Assembly: GCA_014529385.2 (NCBI GenBank)
Contig: CM043950.1
Coordinates: forward strand, 75,153,935-75,217,934
DNA: 64,000 nt
Source: Adiantum capillus-veneris
Lineage: Eukaryota > Streptophyta > Polypodiopsida > Polypodiales > Pteridaceae
Direction: 5' to 3'
In this document: positions 9,400 through 21,700 of the stretch, piece after piece
How positions within the stretch are numbered: position 1 is the stretch's first letter
Layout: each line of letters starts with the position of its first letter
Translations under genes and position numbers: made by a program
Notes under the pieces: model-generated
Databases searched by the model: none
Told to the model about the DNA's origin: nothing
What the model saw: only the letters and a program-made list of their open reading frames with translations

Positions 9400-12316
9400 T
9401 CAAGTCTATCCTCCCTTAACACAGCTTCATGGACTAAAGTAGTCTTCGAGTTACCAGCTGGCGAGGTAGTATTTAAGTGCATGGAGGGCTTTTCTATATC
9501 TGATTCGTCTTTCTTTTTTTGGGACTTGCAAAAACTACATGGTGACTCTGTTCTTAAGTTCAATGGCTAAATAGCCAACAAACCTTGATGTAAGGTTGAT
9601 GATCACTGGCCCAAATATCTTCGTTTTCTAGGTGAAGAAACCTATATAGAATGTCTCTTCAAATGCCAACATATTGCTAGATGGTAGAAACATACATGTG
9701 GTGTACAAGTGGTAGAGGACTTCTTCTAAAGGCTGTCCACTTAACTCATAGCATAGACCTTTGTTGCCTTCGAGGAAAGACATCCATAGTGCTCCTGCTT
9801 GCTCAGACTCGTGAAAAGTTCGAATGCAGGTGAGTAGAATTCTGCAGATCTTATAAATCATTGCACATGAGAGGTCAGGGAGGCTCTTGAAGAAGGTCAT
9901 GGTGTCCGTTAGGGTTTTCACCATGTATTCTTTAGTTGCCGGTCCTTGCTCTGGAGTTGGTAGTCATGGTTAATTTAGACATGTTGGCCTCTTCTTCTTC
10001 AGCGCATCGTGTTCCTGCCATGTCCTTACCCATGGTACGGGATAGAATGTTGGGTCCTTTTGTAGGGCTACAGGGGCTTTTGTGAATAGAATTAGGTATC
10101 TGGAGTTCTTGTTCAACCAGTTTTTTCTCCACTTTGACTGGATATCATCTTAGATTTCTGCTTGCATATCCTTGTAAAGTCTTTCTTTAATGTGCAGTGG
10201 CTCCACCTTTATCAATGGGTAGGGTAGTGACTGTTGATGCCATCGAGCATTGTTTGTTTGGGAGTGCACTCAGTTACATTTATTGAGTGGAGAACTCTCA
10301 ACTCCCAATCCATTGATGCTTTCCATTCAACGTCTACTTCTAGGACAATCTACTCTTTCAATGCATCGTCCTCAGCTTTAGTGATTGGTACTAAAAAATC
10401 TAACTCTTCTTCTAGCCCTTCTGTGATGGCTGTGTTTCCATATCAACAAAATAAATGGATGGTATATGAATGGTTGGATGTTCAGAGGTTCCTGTCTCAT
10501 CTTGAGTTTCTGTTTCTCCCTCTCTTAGCAACTGATTGACTCTCTTCAATTCCTCTGTTTCCTTGAGAAATTGCTCTTCTCTTTGGACCCGCATCAGTGA
10601 AAGGTCTCGTCTTTGTGTTTGTTCTAGCTTCAGCTCAAGTTCAAGGTCCTTGTTCCTCTTCTCTAAAGTCTTATAGACTTCAGTTGTTCCCTTAATTGAG
10701 GCAACAACTGGGTTTTCCCTTATCTGTCTTAGAAATGCCACTTGATCATTGATCCGCTGCTTGGAGTACTACAAAGAAGCATTAGCTACATCGAGCTACA
10801 CTTGGATCTTTTTTAGTGATAGAGTAGTGGTTAAAAGTTTATTGGTTACTTCTGTCAGTTGTTGATTTTTGCTTTTGTATGCATCGGATAACTTTGTCAA
10901 GAGCTCTCCCAACTTTTCTATCTCTTTTTGTTGTTTCTCCTTTGCAATGTGGTGTATTGCTGCTTCGTTTTTCAGCTCTTTAATTTTTCTTTGAAGATCT
11001 GAAATGATGTTCATTTGGTCATCTAGCTCTCCTTGTAGAGCATCAATGACTAGTTCTAGCCCCTTATCCTTGGCCCTGCGGCTAAGTGCTGTTGTTCTCA
11101 TCTTGTCTGTCTCTTGTCTACCTGTGGTTGTTTATAAGTTTGGGTTGTGCCAGCTTGTGGCTCTTTTGCTGGTGCAGTGGCTTTTGGCTGTGGAGTGGGT
11201 TCTATTTCTCCTCCTTGAGGCTTTGTGGATGACTCAGCTGCTTCTACTTCTTGAGGCTTTGTAGAGGAAGGTCCTGCTACAGTTGTTTGGCCTTCCTTAG
11301 GTTGTTCAAAATCTACTTCTTCTTGTCATTCTAACTCTTTTCCCTTTGCTGCATCGTCTTCCTTAGATTTATCCGTTGGTGAATGGCTTGGACTCGACAT
11401 GGGATGATCTTCTTGCTTCGTAGTTGGTGAAGAGGGTCGTGGAGACATCTCTTCGTGGTCATGATGTGACTCACTTTGTTTAGCAGATTCCGCTTGTCTC
11501 TATTTTTGAGCTGCTTCTTTTGGTGCTTTTCTTTAAAACTCTAGAGCTTCCTTCAGCTTTCAAGCTTCAGCTTTTGCATACATCCTTTCAAGCCAAGATT
11601 TGAGATCCTCTAGAACCTTCTTTGCAAGGTTCCTCGTTCTTGGTCCCTTTACTTGCCTTGGACTCCATTTTTAGGATCTTTACTTGTAGCTTGGTGGCTC
11701 CTTTTGTATGTTTGCTTTTCTCTTTCAATTCTAGTCTTCTTTTGTTGTGGCTCCTCTTGGTGAGCTACCACTGCTTTCTTTTTCATTGCTTCTCTCCTTG
11801 CCCTGATTTATTCATTGTCAAAGCTTTCGCTGCTATGGGCTTCATGGAAACTTTCTCAAATTCCTCATCTGATTTGTCTACTCCTTTGTTGATCCAGTGG
11901 TCCTTGGAGAAGGTTGAGCTGACATGATCTACGTGGTCTGATTTGGGGTTGGTGGAAAATTGTTGGCCGTTCCAATAGCATGATATGCTATTCTTGTTAG
12001 CACTTCTGGAGCGCCCGGATATGTGATCTTTCCCTCTTTATTTGTGCCCTTCAGTGTTGTTATCACATTCTACACATGATCTATCGCTTGTGTGGTTGTC
12101 GACTTTAATACTTGAGTGAAAGTAGTTGCAACCGCATGGTTTGGAGTTGTGTACCGTGGCAGTCTCTTTGATAGGAGGTGGAAATACTGATGATAGAGGC
12201 AAGCTGGTTCCTCCACTTGCCTTTGGATGAGATCAAAAAATGTGGCAGCAATAGTATCTTTGGTAAAAGTACCCATTGTCTTTCTATCTGCTACAAATGG
12301 ATGCGTGGCTACCATG
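9400..12316 (-). pseudogene. Degenerate unidentified protein of LARD-like element 1, coiled coil and KEP-rich
   Basis: A likely start MATHPFVADRKTMG lies at 12316. Open pieces follow on the minus strand: to 12070 (TIAATFFDLIQRQVEEPACLY), a K/E/P/S-rich stretch about 11900-11110 with several stops, 11101-10796 (LQGELDDQMNIISDLQRKIK), 10741-10412 (KTLEKRNKDLELELKLEQTQ), 10132-9932 and 9924-9628. Leu/Glu/Lys heptad-like spacing in 11101-10412 predicts coiled coils. No gag, zinc knuckle, protease, RT or integrase motif was seen. I do not recognise the protein; it resembles in style the ORF at 52.6-54.5 kb. Frameshifts and stops show it is dead. It may be a captured host sequence or a structural protein specific to this element group. 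Confidence 0.5.
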
Positions 12317-12397
12317 AAGAAAAATATCAAAAACAACATATTGCTAAGCATAAATAAACAAATCTTCTTACCTGACACCTCACATATCACATAACTA

Positions 12398-12775
<378 letters not shown>

Positions 12776-12836
12776 AACGACAGAGAAGGGTGGAGAGGAG
12801 AGAAGAATCACACAAACATTGGGTGCAATCTCCCCC

Positions 12837-12867
12837 CGTGCAAGAGTGAGCATGTCCCTCTTGCACG
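12837..12867. other. Perfect 10-bp-stem hairpin
   Basis: CGTGCAAGAG (12837-12846) pairs with CTCTTGCACG (12858-12867) across an 11-base loop. It abuts a C6 run. Its role is unknown; it may mark an LTR end or a transcript 3' end. Confidence 0.6.
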
Positions 12868-13309
12868 TATTTTATTTATAGAAAAGTTCATGCTCAAAAA
12901 TTGAGTTACATCAGCTCACACTTGGGCATAAGATAGTCATGGCTCATAAAGAGCTCAATATAGGAATTAATAATTGTCTGCATATCAACTTATAACTAAA
13001 CCATAAACTACTAAGGCTTGCCAAAAAATCCAATGGTGGCAGTTTTTTCTGAATAACTGATATCGCCTTATTGTCCAACACGTGCTAGTCACTGATCTGC
13101 TCACACAACACCTAACAAGTGATCATATTTCACAGTTCAAATCAAGATTGCAATGCTTCATAAAAATATCAACTATTTCACAAATAAATCATCAAAATAT
13201 CAATTCCATTACATACCCCCGGGGTTGAAAGGCAATTGTCCTCAATTGTTACCAAAACCAAACTAGCGACAGTGGTGGCCAACCACTGGTAGAGTGATCT
13301 AGTAATTGG

Positions 13310-13475
13310 TGTTGCCTAAACAGGTGGATGTACACAAATCTGTGTTGCCTAAATCGGCAAATCTGCATTTTGAATTTGTGTTGCCTAAATCGGCCAATAT
13401 ACACTAGTGCTGCGTACACCGGCGGATCACAATTTTAAAATTTGTGTTGCCTAAATCGGCAAATCTACACAAGAA
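13310..13475. repeat. Short tandem repeat in the chromovirus 3' tail
   Basis: GTGTTGCCTAAATCGGCAAAT and variants occur at about 13309, 13341, 13377, 13409 (diverged) and 13443. Spacing is 32-36 bp. Confidence 0.65.
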
Positions 13476-13509
13476 GAGAGGCACTATTTAAAATGGGGAA
13501 TCTGTGTCT

Positions 13510-13655
13510 CAAGTATGCATCAAAATCCATTGACACTCTTTCAAAGAATGGTTTTTGTATTTAACCAAATACCTTCTGTACTGGTTTGTTGTGCAGGTAG
13601 TGTTCATGTCATGATCTAAAATTATTTCGGGAGTCAAAATTTCTTCATCCTCCTC
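13510..13655 (-). pseudogene. Chromodomain at chromovirus C-terminus
   Basis: The minus strand reads PEIILDHDMNTTCTTNQYRR then YLVKYKNHSLKECQW. This matches the chromovirus chromodomain pattern P..ILD......L....EYLVKWK..P.E..TWE. The aromatic pair Y and Y in YLVKYK stands where family members have Y and W. It lies directly downstream of the integrase on the minus strand. Confidence 0.6.
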
Positions 13656-13881
13656 AATTAAGGGGGGGTCACTATGGAAGGAGTATTGGGAAAAGGTCCC
13701 TTATGTGGTCTCAACAAAGTAACATGGAAGGATTTGTGTATTTTTCAATGTATCTAGGGGCCAATTTCACTTTGAGATATTTTTCTACACTTTTTAAGTG
13801 TCGTTTTTCTTTTATAAACCAAACAAGGTCATTTTCTTTAAAAGGTGTAGGTCTTCGTTTCTTGTTGGTGTGTGCAGTGTA

Positions 13882-14845
13882 TCATTTTTGTGCTCGTTTA
13901 ATGCACGTTATGGCTTTTTGTATAATGTGTGTGTGGTCTCTTGCTAAATTATCACCTACAGGGACATCAGTGCTAATAGTGGAGATAGGGACAGGTAGTT
14001 TCTTCCCATAGACAATTTCAAAGGGTGCGGGTGCACCGCTTGTGGAGGAGTGCGGGGTGTTATTGTAAGAAAATTGAAACATAGGGAGGTGTTGGTCCTA
14101 GTTTGCAGTATTTTTAGTGGTATAAGATCTAAGGAGGTCCATAATAGTGTTGTTCGTGGCTTCTGTTTGACCATTACTTTCAGGGTGAAAGGCAGACGTG
14201 AAATCCATTATGTAGCCTAAGTTTTGGCTAGGGTGCCCCAAAAATTATTGCAAAAGGATCCTTCTTGGTCATAGAGAATGACCTTGGGGAAGCCATGATA
14301 GGGAAAGATGGTTTTGAGGAGAAGGCTTGTAGCCTCTGGTGCAAACAGTGTCTTTTTGCAAGGTACAAAGTATGCTTGTTTTCTAAAACATTCAACAATG
14401 GTCCATATCATATCATTAGGTGAGGATGTGGTGGAGAGTCTAGTGATAAAATCCATGGATATTTGTTCCCAAGGGTGAGCATGGATAGGGAGAGGAATCA
14501 AAAGACCATAATACTTACCATGATGGCGTTTAACTCTTTGATATATCAAACATTCTAAAACAATCTTTGTGATATTGTACTTCATTCCATGCCAAAAAAT
14601 CTATCTTTACATGCAACGAGTGTGGATTGAATTCCTTGGTGACCCAAATATGGTGGTGCATGCATTTCAGTCATTGCTAGTTCCTTAAAGGGTGTTGTGA
14701 TGCATAGCTTTTGCTGAAAATAAAGAAAACCATTCTCCAAGGTGTAGTGTTCATAGGGAAGAACATTATTGTGAGTTATTTCAAACCAAGGACGTGAGAA
14801 ATGTGGATCTTGAGTATATGTGTTAGGCAAATGATTGCACATCAC
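13882..14845 (-). pseudogene. Gypsy integrase, degraded
   Basis: The minus strand gives three pieces. At 14845-14582 is the start of the zinc-binding domain (MTEMHAPPYLGHQGIQSTL, its two His). At 14585-14217 is the core, with PWEQISMDFITRL (first Asp) and VILYDQEGSFCNNFW (second Asp; family VSDRDPRF). At 14174-13882 is the C-terminal part (FNYLTIT, FEIVYGKKLPVPIS). The CxxC half of the zinc finger reads CLIYQ, so one Cys is lost, and the segment holding the catalytic Glu (14216-14150) is out of frame. It would have inserted the cDNA into chromatin. Confidence 0.7.
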
Positions 14846-15011
14846 TCACAGAAATGTGATTCAAGTAAACATGCTTGATTTTATCGAAGACACATGAACG
14901 AGTAACAGAAAGAACATTCACTTAAGGTTTTCTACTTAATGCGTCTGCTACTACATTCGCTTTACCTAGTTGGTAGTGTACCATGGGATGGAAATTTTGA
15001 ATGAAACCGAC

Positions 15012-15856
15012 TCATTTGATATGATGGTCAAAAATGATGGATTGTGTCAGAACATGTTTAACGGCCTCTTCGTCACTCTTCAAAGCCATAAGATAATATT
15101 TCCAAATGTCTAGAGTGTGGACTACGGCGAGCAATTCTTTATCGTACGCATGTGCTATATTTGGTTTCAGATGGTTTGAGTTTTGGAATTTCGAAGGCAA
15201 GTAAGTGATCATCTTTCATTAAGATTGCACCTTTGTCTGAGCCACTCGCATTTGTAGAAACTCGAAAGAAGGGTTGTGTGAAGTCTGGCAATTGCAGGTC
15301 GGGGGCATGTGTGAGAAAATATTTGAGATTGTCAAATGATTTTTGTTGTGTGGGGCCCGAATTGAATGGTACTTTTTGACGAATTAAAGTGGTCATCCGT
15401 GATGCAATGTGTGAGAAGTTTTTGACAAGTTTATGATAAAAACCTACTAAACCTAGAAAGGATTTGATGTGGTGCACGGATTTGGGGGTAGACCATGTTT
15501 TAATAGTGTCAATCTTTTGGGGGTCAATGGATATGCCTGTTTTTGAGACTATGTGGCCTAAAAAATCAATGTGTGTTTGAAAAAATGTACTTTTGTTAGG
15601 ATTTGCAAACAATTGGTGCTCACGCAATAGCTCAAAGACAATATACAGGTGATTTTTGTGCTCGTGCTCATTACGAATGAAAATCAAATTGTCATCAAAA
15701 ACCACAATAATAAAGTCTTGATAATCAAGAAAGATTTTGTTCATCATCCTAGCAAATGTGGTAGGTGCATTTGTAAGACCAAAAGGTAAAATAATAAACT
15801 CATAATATCCAGACTGGGTACAAAATGAAGTTTTAAAAATGTCATTGGGGTGCATA
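15012..15856 (-). pseudogene. Gypsy RT palm/thumb and RNase H, second half
   Basis: On the minus strand after the TRIM the frame resumes with DIFKTSFCTQSGYYEF and LPFGLTNAPTTFARMMNKIF, then the catalytic pair in VFDDNLIF (family Y.DDILI), LGHIVSKTGISIDPQK (thumb) and the RNase H. In RNase H the first acidic residue reads STNASGSDKGAIL, where relatives have TDASG (D to N). A frame change near 15210 leads into YDKELLAVVHTLDIWKYY (15150-15100). The domain boundary with the upstream RT half is exactly the TRIM target site. Confidence 0.8.
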
Positions 15857-15861
15857 CGGAT

Positions 15862-16016
15862 TGTTGAGCTATATATAGTATCTCTATATATAGCACCCTG
15901 GTCCCCTCTATATAAACGCATCTCATGTGATCAGTAGACACACTTTGGGACTTGTACATGTTGGTGTCATCTCTCTCTCCTCTCATCTACATGCGCTTTC
16001 TCCCTCCGGTTCAACA
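15862..16016 (+). repeat. TRIM 5' LTR (155 bp)
   Basis: TG..CA ends. A TATA box TATATAAA lies at 15909-15916. It is 15 bp longer than the 3' LTR because of a duplicated CTATATATAG stretch near 15870-15893. Confidence 0.9.
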
Positions 16017-16029
16017 TGGTATCAGAGCC
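16017..16029 (+). promoter_or_regulatory. Primer binding site, initiator tRNA-Met type
   Basis: TGGTATCAGAGCC immediately follows the LTR terminal CA; this is the usual plant iMet primer binding site. Confidence 0.92.
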
Positions 16030-16618
16030 ATCCTTTGAAGGCAAGGTTCGGTGTGCAAGACATCTAAGGCAAGGCTTGATGCTCGGTGATGTGGTGTGCA
16101 ACACAAGGCTTTTGGCCTTCCAAGGTAGAGTTTTGACCAAGGAAAGGGTCGATGACTGTGACGAAACTTTGCGACACAGCAATCATCGCAACACAGAATC
16201 AAAGATAAGTCATGTTTTTTTTTTTCGTTCTAAAAGTTCTTTTTTTTTCAATGACTGTGATGAAGCTTCGCGACAAAACAAAGGTAGTTCTATGTCAAGA
16301 TTTTTGATGCTCGTAATAGCTAGTTGTGGTCATGCTTGTATTTAGGATGAAAGTCACATCGAGCAATGTGTGTAGAGGCTTAAAGATATTCAAGCTACTC
16401 AAAGATATTGAATAATTTGCATCAATTCAATTGCATATATTGTTAAAGACCCTTCAAAGGGCACATTGTAAACCAGGAGTGATGTAGCTCCTTTGAACAT
16501 TGTAAATGTATATTTAAAAAATTAATATAACGTTGGGTACATATAGAGCTGTGGGTTTTTCCCTTGAGCCCCCAAGGGTTTTTTCATCCATAGTTAGGAA
16601 CCTTCAGTTGAGTGGGGA

Positions 16619-16758
16619 TGTTGAACTATATATAGCACTCTGGTCCCCTCTATATAAACGCATCTCGTGTGATCAGTAGACACACTTTGGGGCTTGTACA
16701 TGTTGGTGTCATCTCTCTCTCCTCTCATCTACATGTGCTTTATCCCTCCGGTTCAACA
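16619..16758 (+). repeat. TRIM 3' LTR (140 bp)
   Basis: TGTTGA start and TCAACA end, TATA box at 16651-16658, followed by the CGGAT target duplication. Confidence 0.9.
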
Positions 16759-16763
16759 CGGAT

Positions 16764-17135
16764 ATGATGGAATCTTGATTTCAAGTCAATTTTGCTACAC
16801 AATTTTGCTCCTCGTAAGCGATCTAGGAGGTTGTCTATACATGGGATGGGATAGCGATTTTTGACAGTGACCTTGTTTAACGTGCAGTAGTCTATGCACA
16901 TGCGAAAGGTGTTGTTTTTATTTTGGACTAAAAGAATTCGGGCACCACAAGGGGATGCACTAGGACATATGAGGCCCTTGTCTGGGATTTCAGTGATCTC
17001 TTTTTGGATTTCTTGATGGTGCAAGGGACTATGTCTATATGGTGCTCTGTGTGGAGGTTGTGAGCCTGGAAAAAATTCAATTTTGTGATCTGATGCACCT
17101 GGAGATGGTGGAATGGAAGGGGGATAATCATCCAC
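16764..17135 (-). pseudogene. Gypsy RT fingers/palm, first half
   Basis: The minus strand reads PHRAPYRHSPLHHQEIQKEI, PSASPCGARILLVQNKNNTF, RMCIDYCTLNKVTVKNRYPI and KIDLKSRFHHIR. This is the classic gypsy RT N-terminal block, with the first catalytic Asp in KIDLKS. The frame ends at the TRIM boundary (16759-16763) and the continuation is on the other side at 15856. The acidic-proline stretch before it (PPSIPPSPG) is the usual linker after protease. Confidence 0.82.
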
Positions 17136-17170
17136 AAAGGAATCATTATACTATGAGAGGAAATCATTAC

Positions 17171-17503
17171 ATGTCCGAGGGATACGATTAAGTTGATTTG
17201 AATCCTTTGAAACGTCTTAGCACGAATAATCCTTGGATTTGAGTCTATTGTTGGAAGGATAGAAACGTCAAAGACCTTCTATATACTTCTCATGCCAAAT
17301 TATGACAATTAACACCCATGAAGATCATCTATATCTTTAAAATCAAAGACAAGGGTTCAGCAGTCTACCAACCTACCTTTTTAGAAATTGTTATAACAAC
17401 AATTTTGTTATGATGAGTCCTAAGGAGGTGGAACAAACCTAATACCAAGGGTACTCCATAAGGGATTGGATATTGGGCCAAGGACTAGAAACAATTCCAA
17501 GAG
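17171..17503. other. No gene seen; junction between two gypsy elements
   Basis: Between the minus-strand chromovirus and the first gag block of the plus-strand G0 element. No LTR, primer binding site or target duplication could be assigned, so the left LTR of G0 is missing or unrecognised. Confidence 0.35.
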
Positions 17504-19643
17504 ATGAACTCCATGAGAGATCTTTTGAGAGCAATGTTAAAAAACCCAGAACTACCTCAGCACGAAGATGACACTAAATCCATACCAGGGCTACATGAGT
17601 CACTATTTCCAACAAACTGGTTTGAGGGACTTGAAACAAGACCAACTCCCAGAAGATTGGGAGTTGAACCAAATAGACATGTAAGACCAGCTGATTTTCA
17701 AAAATGGGTCAAAACATACAATGGATCTAGGAATCCATACGACCACTTTGCAAGCTTTAAGCAAGTGCTAAGAAAATGTATATTTGAGTTCCATACTCAA
17801 TTCGAGGGATTTGGAATGACATTAGAAGGAAAATAATTGACATGTTTCCAAAACATTCCACCAAGGTCAATCATGGACTTAAATCCAGTAGCTCAAGGAT
17901 TTGTAGTTGCATGTCCTAAAACGGGTATCAAACATAATACGGTAGCTCAAATCTATAGCTTCAAACAAAAACAAGGTGAGTTTGTTAGGGATTGTGCAAC
18001 TAGAACGAAGCAATACATTGCAAGATGCCTAGAACTAGAAATACTGCAGAAGAAAGATTAGTATCATTGTTTCTAGAGGGACTGCTAAACAAAGAACTTC
18101 ATACTATATTGTATAGCAAGAAACATATGACCCTAGAAGAGTGTGTGCTAGATGCTATTGACTTAGGAGACAATTGTGATATTTTCAATGAAGAAGATGT
18201 CCCTAAGGATAATCAAAGTAAGAAAAAAACATCCACCAAACCAGCACAAGTGGGAACAGCCGCTGTAGCACCGCTTACAACCATAGAAATGATGAATAAC
18301 ATGCAAAAAGCACCTATGAGGGGACCAGGGCAAGGGATACCTCAACAGGGAAAACAATTAGGCCACAAAAATGGTGTGCAATGGAGGGTAAATGGACCAA
18401 CCACGAGACTAATGAGTGCTACTATTGACCAAAGTATGATGGGAATGTTCAATACGTGCCTATGGGGCCACAAGGACAAACCATGTACAAATATCAACCT
18501 AATATGGCCCCAGATCAAAGACCACCAATGGGTATGGAAAGACCTCAACCTATGTTGGATCAACAACCTCCATATTCTGGACATAATGTAGTGCATGTAA
18601 AGTACATGCATTCAAAGGGAGTCATAGATGAACAAGCCCTAGTCCTATTACACCCTATGCTGAGCCTAGTCCATCTATAGTAATGGTAGAAGGAGATTGG
18701 TATAATTCACATCCACCACCAATGGAAGAACCTGTGACTTATACTACACGAGAACTTGCATCAATGTACTATGTAGCTAATCAAGGTGTTAGACCTCTGA
18801 TGGTAAGACCCGTGATTAAGCCACGAACTGGGAACTGTCACAACTATGGTGCAGATGATCAGTGGAAAATGAATGCCCAGAGAATGACAAGAACCTTAAG
18901 CCATTTGAAGCTTTTTTTATAAAATGTTACAAAAAGGGAGGACACTTCCCTGTGAAGATTGTCCAAAAAATCCTTTAAACAAGGATGAAACAATAGTGAA
19001 CGTAGTCCAAGGGATAGCTAGTAGCTCATCTGAGAGTGAACCTATTGTTCCAATCAAGGTAATCACTAGAGTCCAAGCTAAGAAAAAGAAACATAACTGC
19101 TCTGATGATTCCGAGAATACTTAAATTTCCTCTCAAAAGACCAAGAGAAGTAGAAGCAAAACGTATGAGATGAGAAAACAAAAACAAAGAGCTGAAATCG
19201 AGGAGAAAGCAAAGAAACTATTCCAAGAAACAGTGAAAGAAACTAGAAGTGAAATCAAGGAAACCACTATGAAATCTGGAGGATCAACTTTGGTAGACAA
19301 AGTTTTTGAGCCAATCAATGCAACCTTGGAAGCTTACCAAGTGGGACTTAAATCAGGCCAAAACATGGAAAACAAATAGAAAAACTATCCTTCTTTAGAT
19401 ATGGAAGCAGCTAAAGCTTGAAGCTTATCAAAATTTGGTATGAATTACTCAAAGATGTTGGAAAAACAAAAACCCAAGCTTGAGAGTATGGCAAAACCTG
19501 AGGAGTTTGTGGTAAGGACCAGTAAAGAGAAATCCAAAGTGGTGGTAGAACCCCACCTTGAAACTAAAGAGACAGAACTCATAGTGCATGACAATGAAGA
19601 TGCCTTAGATGGAATTCCATTTGTAGAAGAAGACTGGCCATGA
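17504..19643 (+). pseudogene. G0 gag-like region with two zinc-knuckle remnants
   Basis: Segments in three frames make up a long gag. They are 17504-18060 (capsid-like; NPYDHFASFKQVLRKCIF, AQIYSFKQKQGEFVRDCATR, with one TAA at 17834), 18025-18450 (ERLVSLFLEGLLNKELHTIL, MTLEECVLDAIDLGD), 18456-18680 (Pro/Met/Gln-rich), 18683-18960 and on to 19643 (charged, Lys/Glu-rich). The capsid layout, with a short hydrophobic block and then R.YI.RC, resembles plant gypsy gag. CHNYGADDQWKMN (about 18836) and CYKKGGHFPCEDC (about 18925-18963) look like two CCHC knuckles, the first degraded. The protein would package the RNA. At least three frame changes break it. Confidence 0.62.
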
Positions 19644-20020
19644 CACTTATGAAAAAAAGTTAGAGAGATTAATGATGAGAGTCTAACTCCGAAGTCAGCT
19701 CTGCTATAGAGGAAGTTTGGCTAGACAATCTACCTCCTGATATGGATATGGATGTACAATCCTTGTATGGGGATTGCGGCTCTGAACCTTAAGGAATGTC
19801 TAAACCAATGACTCTAAAAACACTACCCTCTTACTTGGGAGATCACGAAGATGAATCCATAGTGTGTAAAACCACTCAAATAAAAAGAGCGGAACAGACC
19901 CTAGAGGTAGACAACATCCATTCAATCATGTCTACACCCATTCAATGCACTCTTACTTTAGGAGAACTATTAAAAATCAGACCATATTTATAGGATGATC
20001 TACAAAAAACTCTAGAGAAG

Positions 20021-20347
20021 ATGGGAATAACAGAGCTAATCGTGAAACTTTTGGAAAAACTAAAACATGAAGTGGATAACAAAGAGATTCGATTTGTTCC
20101 CATTAACAGAGTTGGAGGATACTACAAAGGGGAAGAAGGAAACATAACCCTTCCAGTGAGATATAATGATATAGAAACCATGGCAATACTAGATAGTGGG
20201 GCAGGCATAGCCATAGCCAAAAAATCAGTACGGGAATTATGGGGGCAACAATCCATTAGACAAACTCGAATGAAATTGCAATTGCCTGATGGACACATGG
20301 AAGGACCCTTAGGACTGCTTGAAAAAGTGATAGTTAATTCCTTTTGA
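20021..20347 (+). pseudogene. G0 aspartic protease (retropepsin)
   Basis: The 108-codon frame has a retropepsin pattern: NITLPVRYNDIETMAILDSG with the catalytic DSGA at about residues 58-61, then AIAKKSVRELWG and MKLQLPDGHMEGPLGLLEKV (the flap and ILG-like region). Intact elements use it as a dimer to cut the polyprotein. It ends at a TGA at about 20345, and further protease-to-RT linker sequence (20348-21700) is open only in short pieces. Confidence 0.7.
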
Positions 20348-21700
20348 ATTGATTATCAACATAATTTCGTAAAAGTGGACTTCAAAAGGAAACTCAATTA
20401 CAAAATCATCTTACTTGAAGCAAGTGGGATCAATAACAAGGGTTAATCTAAAAGATCGCACTTATAGAGATATCATGAAAACACCCATACAAGAATTTGA
20501 CTCAGTCTCTTTGGCTAAAACTAAGCTTCCATCTTGGTTGAACAAAGACATGCCTATTTGGAATTGCAAAGCCTCAGAAAGTGGGAGCTTAAAACGAGAA
20601 AATCTATCTTAGAAAGGGATTGCACAGATGAATCCTATGTACCTAAACCCTTTCTGGAGCATTTGTTTGAGCCATTTTAGTGGACTCAAATTCTAGCAAC
20701 AATGAATGTATGTGTAAATACGTCTATGCCTACTCAATTTTGCAATGAGAATGGCTATAACATAATTCCCATACAAATGATCTCAATCCTTTACATTGAA
20801 GACAAATTCAAGAATCCAAGGACTTGATGAAGGCTCAACAAGTCTTTCTAGACCTCTACTATGATGCAACAGATGAGTTAGGAGAACATTTAGCTACCTC
20901 AGATGATTCGAGGTCGAAAAAAGAACATGTGAGAGCTAAAATACTCATGAAATGAGGGAAAGAATTTTTTTTTTACTTTCCAAACCAGAAATCGAGAAGA
21001 CAGAAATGGTATAGAAGAAAAAGAGACACAAGAAACTTGAAAGCTAGACCAATGCCATCATTCTATAGTAGAACACAGTTTTTGATGCAAATAGATGCAC
21101 ATGATTGTGTCAAAGACAAAATCATTGGTAGATATCCTTTAAACAAAACCAAAAAATATCAAAATCATTAAGAAAAATGAGAAAGGAAAATCAAGCAAAA
21201 CCTAAATACCGGGACAAGGACTCAACCATGACACAATTGAACAGAGAAAGAAGTATCAAGAGTTGAAGAAATCTCTAAAGGAGATATATACAAGTGAAAT
21301 GGAACCCACTGAGGAGGATGGTAAAGACTCGGGGGGTTCACTATGTGTAAAACTACCATATCACGTGCGTTCAAGACATGTTTATAAAACCCCTTATCTG
21401 TGAATTTTGTTAAGAATATAATGTACCCTTTTCTTTTAAAATTTGTAAGTTTTTTCAAATTTGAAAAAATAATGCCCTTTTGTATATATATTTATGTAAG
21501 TTTCAAGAACTTTAAATACCCTTCTATTGAACTCACGTGATAGGTGACATTTTTATTAGGTGACCTCCCTGGGGGTAAAGATGTAATGAGTGTTCCATCC
21601 CATTACAAGAAATATACCCTCCAAGACCAAAACATCATAGTCAAACAACTTGTTAAGGAACTCTGAATACAGCACCAATCCTACGAAGGACCTGAAAACG
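20348..21700 (+). other. G0 protease-RT linker region, heavily decayed
   Basis: Short coding runs (for example 20415-20612, with DRTYRDIMKTPIQEFDSVSL) are separated by stops. No domain is recognisable. Confidence 0.35.

Larger units (their letters stand above)
15862..16758 (+). mobile_element. TRIM (terminal-repeat retrotransposon in miniature), 897 bp
   Basis: The target duplication CGGAT stands at 15857-15861 and 16759-16763. The LTRs (15862-16016 and 16619-16758) begin TGTTGA and end TCAACA. The primer binding site TGGTATCAGAGCC (16017-16029), complementary to initiator tRNA-Met, directly follows the 5' LTR. A purine-rich GAGTGGGGA precedes the 3' LTR. The 602-bp interior has no gag or pol, so movement would need enzymes from another element. 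It is inserted in opposite orientation into the RT gene of the chromovirus. Confidence 0.93.
12901..17170 (-). mobile_element. Minus-strand Ty3/gypsy chromovirus, 5' part missing, split by a TRIM
   Basis: Read on the minus strand: RT fingers/palm (17135-16764), a TRIM insertion, RT palm-thumb and RNase H (15856-15012), integrase (14845-13882), chromodomain (about 13655-13510), an untranslated tail with a short repeat (13475-13310), a polypurine tract (complement of 13214-13225) and a 3' LTR beginning TGTAATGG at 13213 and running leftwards to an unplaced end. Gag, protease and 5' LTR are not found to the right of 17170. Multiple stops and frameshifts are present. Confidence 0.75.

Noticed and set aside
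16017-16029. Fragment of a tRNA gene
   Set aside because: It is only the 13-bp primer binding site adjacent to an LTR; no cloverleaf surrounds it.
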